A stretch of DNA of 64,000 bases from Variovorax brevis (lineage in GTDB: Bacteria > Pseudomonadota > Gammaproteobacteria > Burkholderiales > Burkholderiaceae_C): contig NZ_JASZYG010000005.1 of the NCBI RefSeq assembly GCF_030317105.1, forward strand, positions 62,001 through 126,000, given 5' to 3'. Both the position numbers and the translations under genes were made by a program. How positions within the stretch are numbered: position 1 is the first letter of the stretch; every line of letters starts with the position of its first letter. This document shows positions 17,754 through 24,747 of this stretch, piece by piece. The notes under the pieces are model-generated. The model searched no databases, was not told where the DNA came from, and was given only the letters and a program-made list of their open reading frames with translations.

Positions 17754-18253
17754 ACGCCGCGCTGCATCGCACGCGCCTGTGGAAGCCGGTGCTCGTGGCG
17801 GCAGGCGCGGCGATGTTCGTTGCGACGCTCGGCGCGCTCATGACGGACCTCGGCCCCTGGTACCACAGCCTGCGCCAGCCCGCATGGAAGCCGCCCGACC
17901 AGGTTTTCGGGCCGGTGTGGACAACGATCTTCGCGCTGGCTGCCGCCGCGGGCGTCAACGGCTGGCGTCATGCTCGCTCGCGCGCTGACCGCGAGCGGAT
18001 GCTCCTCCTGTTCGCCATGAACGGCTTTCTCAACGTGTTCTGGAGCCTTCTGTACTTCCGCCTGCATCGACCGGACTGGGCGCTCGTCGAAGTGCCCTTT
18101 CTCTGGCTGTCGGTGCTCGCGTTGATCGTGCTGTTCTCTGGCTTCGCGCGCGCCGCGGTGTGGATGCTGGTGCCTTACCTGGTGTGGGTGGCGATTGCGG
18201 CTGCCCTCAACTTCGAGACCGTGCGGCTCAACGGGCCGCTCGCCGGGGCGTGA
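17750..18253 (+). CDS. tspO: TspO/MBR-family tryptophan-rich sensory protein
   Basis: A 167-residue protein with five predicted membrane helices and the conserved pattern PAWKPPDQVFGPVWT in the first loop, followed by ALNFETVRLN at the C-terminus. Family members bind porphyrins; in Rhodobacter TspO acts as an oxygen-linked negative modulator of pigment genes. It is translationally coupled to bchP (ATGA overlap), which supports a link to tetrapyrrole traffic in this organism. Confidence 0.9.
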   Translation: MNAALHRTRLWKPVLVAAGAAMFVATLGALMTDLGPWYHSLRQPAWKPPDQVFGPVWTTIFALAAAAGVNGWRHARSRADRERMLLLFAMNGFLNVFWSLLYFRLHRPDWALVEVPFLWLSVLALIVLFSGFARAAVWMLVPYLVWVAIAAALNFETVRLNGPLAGA

Positions 18254-18256
18254 CGC

Positions 18257-18553
18257 ATGAGCGCCCATCTCGCCATCGCGCTGCTGGTCGACGCCGTGAT
18301 CGCCATCACGCTGATCGAGTGCGCAGCGTTGTGGCTGTTGCGCAGGCCGACAGCGCAAGCGCCGGCGGCGCGCGGCTTGTGGGCCACACTCGCCTCGGGC
18401 CTGTGCCTGATGTTCGCCCTGCACTGCGCCGTTCGCGGCAGCGACGCAGTCTGGATCGCGCTATTTCTGTTCGCCGCAGGCGTCGCGCACGCCACCGACC
18501 TGTGGCTGCGCCGGAGCGCGGCTCGAAAGGAAGCGGCGATCAGGCCTTCTTGA
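18257..18553 (+). CDS. Small membrane protein of unknown function in the photosynthesis cluster
   Basis: A 98-residue protein with three hydrophobic helices (about residues 6-28, 41-56 and 64-81) and a basic C-terminal tail. It starts 3 nt after tspO, so it is probably co-transcribed with bchG-bchP-tspO. Its end overlaps the 3' end of the convergent HiPIP gene by 14 nt. I do not recognise a family. The operon position suggests a role in pigment synthesis or in the photosynthetic membrane. Confidence 0.75.
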   Translation: MSAHLAIALLVDAVIAITLIECAALWLLRRPTAQAPAARGLWATLASGLCLMFALHCAVRGSDAVWIALFLFAAGVAHATDLWLRRSAARKEAAIRPS

Positions 18554-18851
18554 CCCAGGCGCTGCACCATCCGTTGCCGGCCACGAGCCTGTTGCCGAAG
18601 AGCTGGCAAGGGCCTGTCGCATCGGTCGGCTTGCCCTGGAATTGCTGGCAACCGCTGCACACGTGGGTCGGGTCGTAGTTGGGGAATTTGGACTTGTCGG
18701 CCTTGGTGTGATCGGCCTTGTAGCCAAGGCCGACTGCAAGCGGATCCGCTTCGGTGACCGTGCCTGCCTGGGCCGAGACTTGCGATGCGGTGAGGGCGCC
18801 TGCGCCGGCGACCACGCACGCCACGAAAGCGCGTCGACTTGGGTTGATCAT
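18540..18851 (-). CDS. hip: High-potential iron-sulfur protein (HiPIP) with Tat signal
   Basis: A 103-residue precursor. The N-terminus carries a twin-arginine signal (SRRAFVACVVAGAGA...VSAQA), so the folded protein is exported to the periplasm. Four cysteines for one 4Fe-4S cluster are arranged as CSGC, a third C 13 residues later (ATGPC), and a fourth 13 residues after that (NGWC). HiPIPs carry electrons from the bc1 complex to the reaction centre in several purple betaproteobacteria. The ATG at 18851 has GAGGA upstream. The gene faces away from bchI and has its own strong promoter. Confidence 0.93.
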   Translation of the reverse strand: MINPSRRAFVACVVAGAGALTASQVSAQAGTVTEADPLAVGLGYKADHTKADKSKFPNYDPTHVCSGCQQFQGKPTDATGPCQLFGNRLVAGNGWCSAWVKKA

Positions 18852-18885
18852 GAGTCTGTTCCTCTGCCGGTCCACAGCGAACCGT

Positions 18886-18914
18886 CATATAATTCTGACA
18901 CATTGAAGTGTCAA
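18886..18914 (-). promoter_or_regulatory. Strong sigma70-type promoter of the HiPIP gene
   Basis: On the minus strand a perfect TTGACA (18914-18909), a 17-nt spacer and TATATG (18891-18886). An 18-bp inverted repeat fills the spacer and -35. On the plus strand the same region gives TATAAT (18888-18893) ahead of bchI, without a recognisable -35. The two divergent promoters therefore share about 30 bp. Confidence 0.65.
18896..18913. promoter_or_regulatory. 18-bp palindrome between hip and bchI (putative operator)
   Basis: TGACAC-N6-GTGTCA with perfect 6-bp arms lies inside the hip promoter spacer and immediately before the bchI ATG. Its length equals that of the PpsR site and it begins TG and ends CA, but the outer triplets are TGA and TCA, not TGT and ACA. 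It is a good operator candidate for a regulator acting on both genes; the regulator is unknown. Confidence 0.5.
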
Positions 18915-19960
18915 TGCGCGTAGGAAAACGGAGCGAACCGGTGGTATTCCCCTTTTCAGCGATCGTTGGACAAGAAGAGATGAAGCGCGCGATCCTGATC
19001 GCCGCTGTCGATCCGGCAATTGGCGGCGTGCTCGTTCTCGGCGACCGGGGCACGGGCAAGTCCACGGCCGTTCGGGGGCTGGCTGCGCTGTTGCCGCGCA
19101 TGCGCGTGGTGTCGACTTGTCCGTATCACTGCGATCCCGCGGCAAGTGCAAGTTCGTGCGAGGGCTGCGCCGACTTGAAATCTTCGGGCAAGCCGCACAC
19201 GCAAATGGTTCCTGTGCCGGTTGTCGACTTGCCGCTCGGCGCCACGGAAGACCGCGTGGTCGGCGCGCTGGACATCGAGCGCGCACTGACGCAAGGCATC
19301 AAGGCCTTCGAACCCGGCCTGCTCGCGCGTGCGCACCGCGGCTTCCTGTACATCGACGAAGTCAACCTGCTGGAAGACCACCTGGTCGACTTGCTCATCG
19401 ACGTGGCGTCGTCGGGCGAGAACGTGCTCGAGCGCGAGGGCCTGAGCATTCGCCACCCCGCGCGCTTCGTGCTCGTGGGCAGCGGCAATCCGGAAGAAGG
19501 CGAATTGCGTCCGCAATTGCTCGACCGCTTCGGGCTGTCGGTCGAGGTGACGACGCCGCGCGACATTGCCTTGCGCGTGGAGGTCATTCGCCGGCGCGAC
19601 GCCTATGACCGCGACGCACACGCGTTCGTCAAGCGGTGGTCGGCGGAAGAAGCGCGCATTCGCCGCCAGATCGTTGCAAGCCGCAAGCGCATCGCCGACG
19701 TGCAGGTGCACGATGCGGCGCTCGAGCGCGCGGCGCAGCTTTGCATGAACCTCGGAACCGACGGCCTGCGCGGCGAACTGACGCTCATTCGCGCGGCGCG
19801 TGCGCTGGCGGCGCTCCAGGGCGATGGCGAAGTCGCGGACTCGCACTTGCGCTGCGTCGCGCCATCTGCGCTGCGGCATCGGCTGCGGCGAGATCCGCTG
19901 GACGACGCGGGCTCGCGCGTGCGTGTCGACAAGGCCGTTGAAGAACTGTTCGGCCCATGA
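18914..19960 (+). CDS. bchI: Magnesium chelatase ATPase subunit I
   Basis: A 348-residue AAA+ ATPase that forms rings with BchD and drives Mg2+ insertion by BchH. Walker A GDRGTGKST is at about residues 39-47 and Walker B FLYIDEVNLL lies near residue 145; arginine-finger context follows VGSGNPEEGELRPQLLDRFG. Two starts are possible. ATG 18914 has a weak GAAG. GTG 18941 has GGAG 7 nt upstream and would begin MVFPFSAIVGQ, which also fits the family. The 3' end overlaps bchD by 4 nt. Confidence 0.94.
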   Translation: MRVGKRSEPVVFPFSAIVGQEEMKRAILIAAVDPAIGGVLVLGDRGTGKSTAVRGLAALLPRMRVVSTCPYHCDPAASASSCEGCADLKSSGKPHTQMVPVPVVDLPLGATEDRVVGALDIERALTQGIKAFEPGLLARAHRGFLYIDEVNLLEDHLVDLLIDVASSGENVLEREGLSIRHPARFVLVGSGNPEEGELRPQLLDRFGLSVEVTTPRDIALRVEVIRRRDAYDRDAHAFVKRWSAEEARIRRQIVASRKRIADVQVHDAALERAAQLCMNLGTDGLRGELTLIRAARALAALQGDGEVADSHLRCVAPSALRHRLRRDPLDDAGSRVRVDKAVEELFGP

Positions 19961-21750
19961 TCGACGACACCCAGGTGGCCGCCTTGCTCTGCGTGGATCC
20001 GGTCGGCCTGGGCGGCGCGGTCTTGCGCGCAGGCGCCGGACCCGCGCGCGATGCCTGGCTTCGGCTTGTCGGAGAACTCATGCCGCAAGGCGCCCCGATG
20101 CGCCGCATTCCGCTTCACATCGAGGAAGACAGGCTGCTCGGTGGCCTCGATCTCACTGCGACGCTGACGGCCGGCCGGTGGGTGGCTCATCCGGGTTTGC
20201 TTGCGCAGGCCGACGGCGGGTTTGTCGTGTTGGCCATGGCCGAGCGAATCGCGGACCGGACGGCAGCGCACATCGCCCGGGTGCTCGATACACAACAGGT
20301 CGTCACCGAACGCCACGGGCTCGCCACGTGCACGCCCGCGCACATCGGTGTGATTGCGCTGGATGAAGGAATTGCCGAAGACGAGCAGTTGCCGGGCAAG
20401 CTGCTGGATCGGCTGGCCTTTCATGTGCAGTTGCAGCCGCATACAAGCTGCACGACGGCCGCATGGATGCGAAGCCAGGTCATCGCCGGACGCGCGCTGT
20501 TGTCGCACGTCGAAGCAAGCGATGCATTGAGAGAGTCGATGTGCTCCGCGGCCGACTCGCTCGGCATCGATTCGATTCGTGCGCCGCTCCTGGCGGTACG
20601 CGTGGCGTGCGCCCGGGCCGCATTGTTCGGGCGCATGTCAGTGGATGAGGATGACGCGCAAGTGGCGGCCCGACTTGTCCTCGCGCCGAGGGCGACACGC
20701 TTGCCTCCCGACCGGCCCGGGGAAAGCCCATCGCAAGCGGAGTCCTCGACGCAGGAGCAGGAAGAGGAAGAGGAAGAGGAAGAGGAAGAGGAAGAGGAAG
20801 AGGTGCGAATCGCTGGCGACGTGCAAGACATGGACGGTGGCGTCCCGCAAGACGTCGTGCTCAAGGCCGCGCTTGCCGCCTTGCCCGCCCGCCTGCTGGA
20901 TTCCCTGAAGGCAGGGCGAGACGATGGCGCGCGCAGCCGCAGCGTGGGCCGCTCCGGCGTGCAGAGCCAAGGCGCATTGCGTGGTCGCCCCGACGGCGCA
21001 CGCCGCGGCGAGTTGCGCAACGGTGGGCGCTTGAACCTGATCGAGACCTTGCGCGCGGCGGCCCCGTGGCAAGCCCTCCGACGAGCAGCCCGTGCCGACA
21101 AGCCGGAAACACCAGGCAGCATCCTGCTGCGTCGCGACGATTTCCGCATCACGCACTACAAGCAACGCACCGAGACCCATACGCTGTTCGCGGTCGATGC
21201 CTCAGGCTCGGCGGCGTTGCATCGACTCGCCGAAGCCAAGGGCGCCGTCGAACTCCTGTTGAGCGATTGCTACGTGCGGCGCGACAGCGTGTCATTGGTC
21301 GTCTTTCGCGGCAAGGGCGCAGACGTTCGCCTGCCACCGACACGGTCTCTGACACGCGCCAAACGCAGCCTTGGCGCGATGGCGGGCGGCGGTGGCACGC
21401 CATTGGCTGCCGCGATCGACGCGACCCTCCTGCTGGCTGCAGCAACGAAGCGGCGCGGCCAGACACCGCTCGCCGTTTTCCTGACCGACGGGCGCGCCAA
21501 CATTGCCCTCGATGGCTCGCCCGGCAGGGAGCGCGCCACCGTGGATGCGCTTCAATCCGCGCGGCGAATGCGGGCTGCCGGCGTGACCACGCTGGTGCTC
21601 GACACATCGCCGCATCCACAAGATCCCGCCCGGCGCCTGGCGGCGGAAATGGGCGCCGCGTACTTGCCCTTGCCGCATGCCAACGCCGCTTCGCTGTCGC
21701 AAGCCGTGCGCGTGGCCGGCGCCACCGGCGTCGCCAGCCTGAGGGCCTGA
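19957..21750 (+). CDS. bchD: Magnesium chelatase subunit D
   Basis: A 597-residue protein with a degenerate AAA+ N-terminal half lacking an intact Walker A, an acidic linker (about residues 265-285) and a C-terminal von Willebrand A domain. The MIDAS motif DASGSA is at about residue 412, and TDGRANIALDG lies later. It bridges BchI and BchH. The acidic linker is encoded by a perfect hexanucleotide repeat, (GAAGAG)7, giving a run of glutamates. It is translationally coupled to bchI, and bchO follows 5 nt later. Confidence 0.94.
   Translation: MIDDTQVAALLCVDPVGLGGAVLRAGAGPARDAWLRLVGELMPQGAPMRRIPLHIEEDRLLGGLDLTATLTAGRWVAHPGLLAQADGGFVVLAMAERIADRTAAHIARVLDTQQVVTERHGLATCTPAHIGVIALDEGIAEDEQLPGKLLDRLAFHVQLQPHTSCTTAAWMRSQVIAGRALLSHVEASDALRESMCSAADSLGIDSIRAPLLAVRVACARAALFGRMSVDEDDAQVAARLVLAPRATRLPPDRPGESPSQAESSTQEQEEEEEEEEEEEEEEVRIAGDVQDMDGGVPQDVVLKAALAALPARLLDSLKAGRDDGARSRSVGRSGVQSQGALRGRPDGARRGELRNGGRLNLIETLRAAAPWQALRRAARADKPETPGSILLRRDDFRITHYKQRTETHTLFAVDASGSAALHRLAEAKGAVELLLSDCYVRRDSVSLVVFRGKGADVRLPPTRSLTRAKRSLGAMAGGGGTPLAAAIDATLLLAAATKRRGQTPLAVFLTDGRANIALDGSPGRERATVDALQSARRMRAAGVTTLVLDTSPHPQDPARRLAAEMGAAYLPLPHANAASLSQAVRVAGATGVASLRA
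20761..20802 (+). repeat. (GAAGAG)7 microsatellite inside bchD
   Basis: Seven perfect tandem copies of GAAGAG encode the poly-glutamate linker between the AAA+-like and VWA domains of BchD. Changes in copy number would keep the frame, so linker length could vary between strains without breaking the gene. Confidence 0.95.
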
Positions 21751-21755
21751 AGCGC

Positions 21756-22637
21756 ATGAGCAAGGCGCCGGATTGGGACACCGACGGGGGCGACTGGCCC
21801 AACCGCACAGCCAGCGTGTTCGTCACGGCCGCGGGCCTGCGCTGGCACGTGCAGCGAATGGGTTCGGGGCCGCACCTCCTCCTGATTCACGGCACCGGAT
21901 CGTCCACCCATTCCTGGCGCGATTTCATGCCCGTGCTGGCGCGCGGATTCAGCTGTGTCGCGGTCGATCTTCCCGGACATGCATTCACCGCCATGCCGCC
22001 GACGCGCCAACTGTCGCTCGAAGGAATGGCGCATGGATTGCGATGCCTGCTCGCAGCACTCGACGTGAGGCCATCGATCATCGTTGGGCATTCCGCCGGC
22101 GCGGCCATTGCGGCGCAGATGTGCCAGCACGAAGGCGTGGCTGCCGATGTGATCGTGAGTCTCAACGGGGCATTTCTTCCCTTGTCCGGACTGTCGGGCG
22201 TGATCTTTCCCCCGATCGCGCGCGTGATGGAAGCCACCGGCATCGCCTCGCGCCTGTTTGCCTGGCACGCATCGGATGACGCGACGGTGCGCCGCCTGAT
22301 CGCGCAGACTGGCTCCCGGCTGGACGCACTCGGCGTGGAGCTCTATGCACGCCTGGTGCGCAATCCGGTCCATGTCTCGGCGGCGCTCGGCATGATGGCG
22401 CGCTGGGACTTCACCACGCTCGTCCGGTCGCTTCCGCATCTCGCGCCGCGCTTGCAATTGATGGCGGCCGAATTCGACTGCGCCGTTCCACCCGATCAAT
22501 CCGTGCGGGTGCACAAGATGGTGGCGCGATCGGACTTCGTGTTGATCCCCAACGCGGGCCATCTGGCGCATGAAGAAAAGCCGGGGGAGGTTGCGGCGAT
22601 GGTCGTCCAGGGGATTGGGTCGCATGAACGACGTTGA
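21756..22637 (+). CDS. bchO: BchO, alpha/beta-fold hydrolase of the magnesium chelatase operon
   Basis: A 293-residue alpha/beta hydrolase. It has LLLIHGTGSSTHSW (oxyanion loop), the nucleophile elbow VGHSAGAAIA, and catalytic Asp and His candidates in AAEFDCAVPPDQ and NAGHLAHEEKPGEV. BchO follows bchID in many purple bacteria; its exact reaction is unsettled. The ATG at 21756 lies 5 nt after bchD. Further upstream reading in this frame is inside bchD and was not used. Confidence 0.92.
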   Translation: MSKAPDWDTDGGDWPNRTASVFVTAAGLRWHVQRMGSGPHLLLIHGTGSSTHSWRDFMPVLARGFSCVAVDLPGHAFTAMPPTRQLSLEGMAHGLRCLLAALDVRPSIIVGHSAGAAIAAQMCQHEGVAADVIVSLNGAFLPLSGLSGVIFPPIARVMEATGIASRLFAWHASDDATVRRLIAQTGSRLDALGVELYARLVRNPVHVSAALGMMARWDFTTLVRSLPHLAPRLQLMAAEFDCAVPPDQSVRVHKMVARSDFVLIPNAGHLAHEEKPGEVAAMVVQGIGSHERR

Positions 22638-22926
22638 GCGCGCGCCGCAACCCGATTCCTTCGAGGCGTTCAGCTATCGCGGGTGGAGCTTCCTTTGCAC
22701 GGCGGTGCCCGACGAGCGCGGACGCTTCTGGTCGATCGTGATGTGCGAGCTGACGTGGCCCAACGGCCGTCCGGTCGTGCTTGCGCAGCCAACGCCAAGC
22801 CATTCGCAAGCGCGGGCCCTGGTCCGCGCGCGCAGCCGCGCCGTGGAGTGGGTCAAGACGCGCACGGCGGCCGCGCCTTGCCCGAAGTGCCGCATCGTCA
22901 AAGTGGCAGCGCCGTCGTCTGCTTGA
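22624..22926 (+). CDS. 100-residue hypothetical protein at the end of the bchIDO operon
   Basis: A small, probably soluble protein with two C-terminal cysteines (CPKC) that could bind a metal, and a central basic helix (RALVRARSRAVEWVKTR). The start overlaps bchO by 14 nt, so it is likely translated with it. Its 3' end overlaps the convergent Lrp gene by 29 nt. I do not recognise a family. It marks the right end of the photosynthesis cluster. Confidence 0.65.
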   Translation: MNDVERAPQPDSFEAFSYRGWSFLCTAVPDERGRFWSIVMCELTWPNGRPVVLAQPTPSHSQARALVRARSRAVEWVKTRTAAAPCPKCRIVKVAAPSSA

Positions 22927-23389
22927 TCCGGTCCAGCACGAAGCTCGTCTTGCAGTCCTGCACGCTCGGGTGCTTGAGCAGCGTGTCCATCACGAAGCGC
23001 GAGTAATGCGCCATGTCCGCCACCAGGACGCGCAGCAGGTAGTCCATTTCGCCCGTGAGCGAACTGCACTCCACCACTTCGGGCCACAGCATCACCGAGG
23101 CGCGGAAGGCGTCCATGGGGCTGCGCTTGTGCGTCTCGGCGTGCTTTTCCAGGCGCACGTTGATGTAGGCCGTCAGCTGCAGGCCCAGCCGCTCGGGGCT
23201 GAGCAAGGCCACGTAGCCAGTGATGACACCCGCCTGCTCGAGCCGCTTGACGCGCCGAAGCGTGGCAGAAGGAGAAAGTCCCACCGATTCGGCGACCTCG
23301 TCGAAAGTGGCCCGCCCGTTGGTCTGGAGCACGCGAAGCACGCGCAAATCCAGTTGATCGAGTTGAACTGATGCAGTCATGGGTTGCAT
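22898..23389 (-). CDS. Lrp/AsnC-family transcriptional regulator
   Basis: A 163-residue regulator with an N-terminal winged HTH (LRVLQTNGRATFDEVAESVG, then LSPSATLRRVKRLEQAGVI) and a C-terminal RAM ligand-binding domain (GEMDYLLRVLVADMAHYSRF). It is divergent from hppD with 111 nt between. A TTGCAGGAAT direct repeat lies in that gap, so autoregulation and control of hppD in response to an aromatic amino acid is a reasonable inference. A start 9 nt further in (ATG 23380) is equally possible; neither has a strong ribosome site. Confidence 0.9.
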   Translation of the reverse strand: MQPMTASVQLDQLDLRVLRVLQTNGRATFDEVAESVGLSPSATLRRVKRLEQAGVITGYVALLSPERLGLQLTAYINVRLEKHAETHKRSPMDAFRASVMLWPEVVECSSLTGEMDYLLRVLVADMAHYSRFVMDTLLKHPSVQDCKTSFVLDRIKQTTALPL

Positions 23390-23390
23390 C

Positions 23391-23440
23391 TTGCAGGAAT
23401 CCTGTGCAAATAGCCACGGCAAGACAAAGATTGCAGGAAT
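23391..23440. promoter_or_regulatory. Direct repeat TTGCAGGAAT x2, putative operator of the Lrp-type regulator
   Basis: Identical decamers at 23391-23400 and 23431-23440 are spaced 40 bp apart, about four helical turns. The first is part of an imperfect palindrome (TTGCAGGAATCCTGTGCAA). They lie between lrp and hppD, as expected for a protein that wraps or loops DNA as a multimer. The link to the adjacent regulator is inferred. Confidence 0.45.
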
Positions 23441-23500
23441 GTTGCGAGCCGGATCCGTAGCATGGAGTCCAACAGATTCACCCTTTGATGGAGACCCCGC

Positions 23501-24589
23501 ATGACCACCGATCTTTTCGAGAACCCCATGGGCCTGCAAGGCTTCGAATTCATTGAATTCGCTTCGCCCGTTGCCAACACGCTGGAGCCCTTTTTCGAGA
23601 AGCTCGGCTTCACGCTGGTCGCCAAGCATCGCTCCAAGGACGTGGTGCTCTACCGCCAGGGCGACATCAACTTCATCGTGAACCGCGAGCCGAACAGCCC
23701 GGCGGCGTACTTCGCGGCCGAGCACGGCCCTGCGGCCTGCGGCATGGCGTTCCGCGTGAAGGATTCGCACAAGGCTTACGCCCGCGCGCTGGAACTGGGC
23801 GCGCAGCCCATCGAGATCGCGACCGGCCCGATGGAATTGCGCCTGCCGGCCATCAAGGGCATCGGCGGTGCGCCGCTGTACCTTATCGACCGCTTTGAAG
23901 ACGGCAAGTCCATCTACGACATCGACTTCGAATTCGTCGAAGGCGTGGACCGCCATCCCCCGGGCAATGGCCTGAAAGTCATCGACCACCTGACGCACAA
24001 CGTCTACCGCGGCCGCATGACCTTCTGGGCCAATTTCTACGAGAAGCTCTTCAACTTCCGCGAGATCCGCTACTTCGACATCCAGGGCGAATACACCGGG
24101 CTCACGTCGAAGGCGCTCACCGCGCCGGACGGCAAGATCCGCATTCCGCTCAATGAGGAATCGTCCAAGGGCTCGGGCCAGATCGAAGAGTTCCTGATGA
24201 AGTTCAACGGCGAAGGCATCCAGCACATCGCCTTGCTGAGCGACAACCTCATCGAGACCATCGACCAACTCGGCCTGGCCGGCATTCCGCTGCTGACCGC
24301 CCCGAACGACATCTACTACGAGATGCTGGAAACGCGCCTGCCGGGCCACGGCGAGTCGGTGTCGGACCTGCAGGCTCGCGGCATCCTGCTCGACGGCACG
24401 ACCGAAGGCGGGCAACCCCGACTGCTGTTGCAGATCTTCTCGGAGACTGTCTTCGGCGGTCCGGTGTTCTTCGAGTTCATCCAGCGCAAGGGCGACTACA
24501 GCGACGGCTTCGGCGAAGGCAACTTCAAGGCGCTGTTCCAGTCGATCGAACGCGATCAAGTCCGCCGCGGCGTGCTGCAAGCAGCGTAA
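23501..24589 (+). CDS. hppD: 4-hydroxyphenylpyruvate dioxygenase
   Basis: A 362-residue vicinal-oxygen-chelate dioxygenase that turns 4-hydroxyphenylpyruvate into homogentisate in tyrosine breakdown. The Fe(II) ligands fit the family: His in KVIDHLTHNV, His in EGIQHIALLS and Glu in VFFEFIQRKGD near the C-terminus. Length is normal. With phhA downstream it forms a phenylalanine/tyrosine catabolic pair. Confidence 0.95.
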   Translation: MTTDLFENPMGLQGFEFIEFASPVANTLEPFFEKLGFTLVAKHRSKDVVLYRQGDINFIVNREPNSPAAYFAAEHGPAACGMAFRVKDSHKAYARALELGAQPIEIATGPMELRLPAIKGIGGAPLYLIDRFEDGKSIYDIDFEFVEGVDRHPPGNGLKVIDHLTHNVYRGRMTFWANFYEKLFNFREIRYFDIQGEYTGLTSKALTAPDGKIRIPLNEESSKGSGQIEEFLMKFNGEGIQHIALLSDNLIETIDQLGLAGIPLLTAPNDIYYEMLETRLPGHGESVSDLQARGILLDGTTEGGQPRLLLQIFSETVFGGPVFFEFIQRKGDYSDGFGEGNFKALFQSIERDQVRRGVLQAA

Positions 24590-24634
24590 TTCGGCTCGCC
24601 CCCAGGCTGCGCGCACTTCGTGTCGCTCCGCCAA

Positions 24635-24686
24635 CCCCCGACCGGGGGCAATACCAGCGGCCCGGCAAAGCCGGTTCCGCGGTATT
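24635..24686. repeat. REP-like extragenic palindromic element between hppD and phhA
   Basis: Two inverted repeats follow each other: CCCCC-GACC-GGGGG (24635-24648), and a long imperfect hairpin bounded by AATACC (24650-24655) and GGTATT (24681-24686) with inner pairs GCGG/CCGC and CGGC/GCCG around an AAA loop. The block fills most of the 158-nt gap. Its form resembles dispersed palindromic elements in Comamonadaceae genomes; copy number cannot be seen here. It could also stop or stabilise transcripts. Confidence 0.55.
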
Positions 24687-24747
24687 CCTGGCACGGAATC
24701 GTGCCCCATGAAGAAGCCTTTTTTATTGCGCGATTGGAGCCAATGAC

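Noticed and set aside
18896..18913. Calling the hip/bchI palindrome a PpsR site
   Set aside because: Length matches but the outer triplets are TGA and TCA; no exact or one-mismatch TGT-N12-ACA exists there.
20761..20802. Possible CRISPR or tandem-repeat array
   Set aside because: A pure hexamer inside bchD with no spacers; it encodes the known acidic linker.
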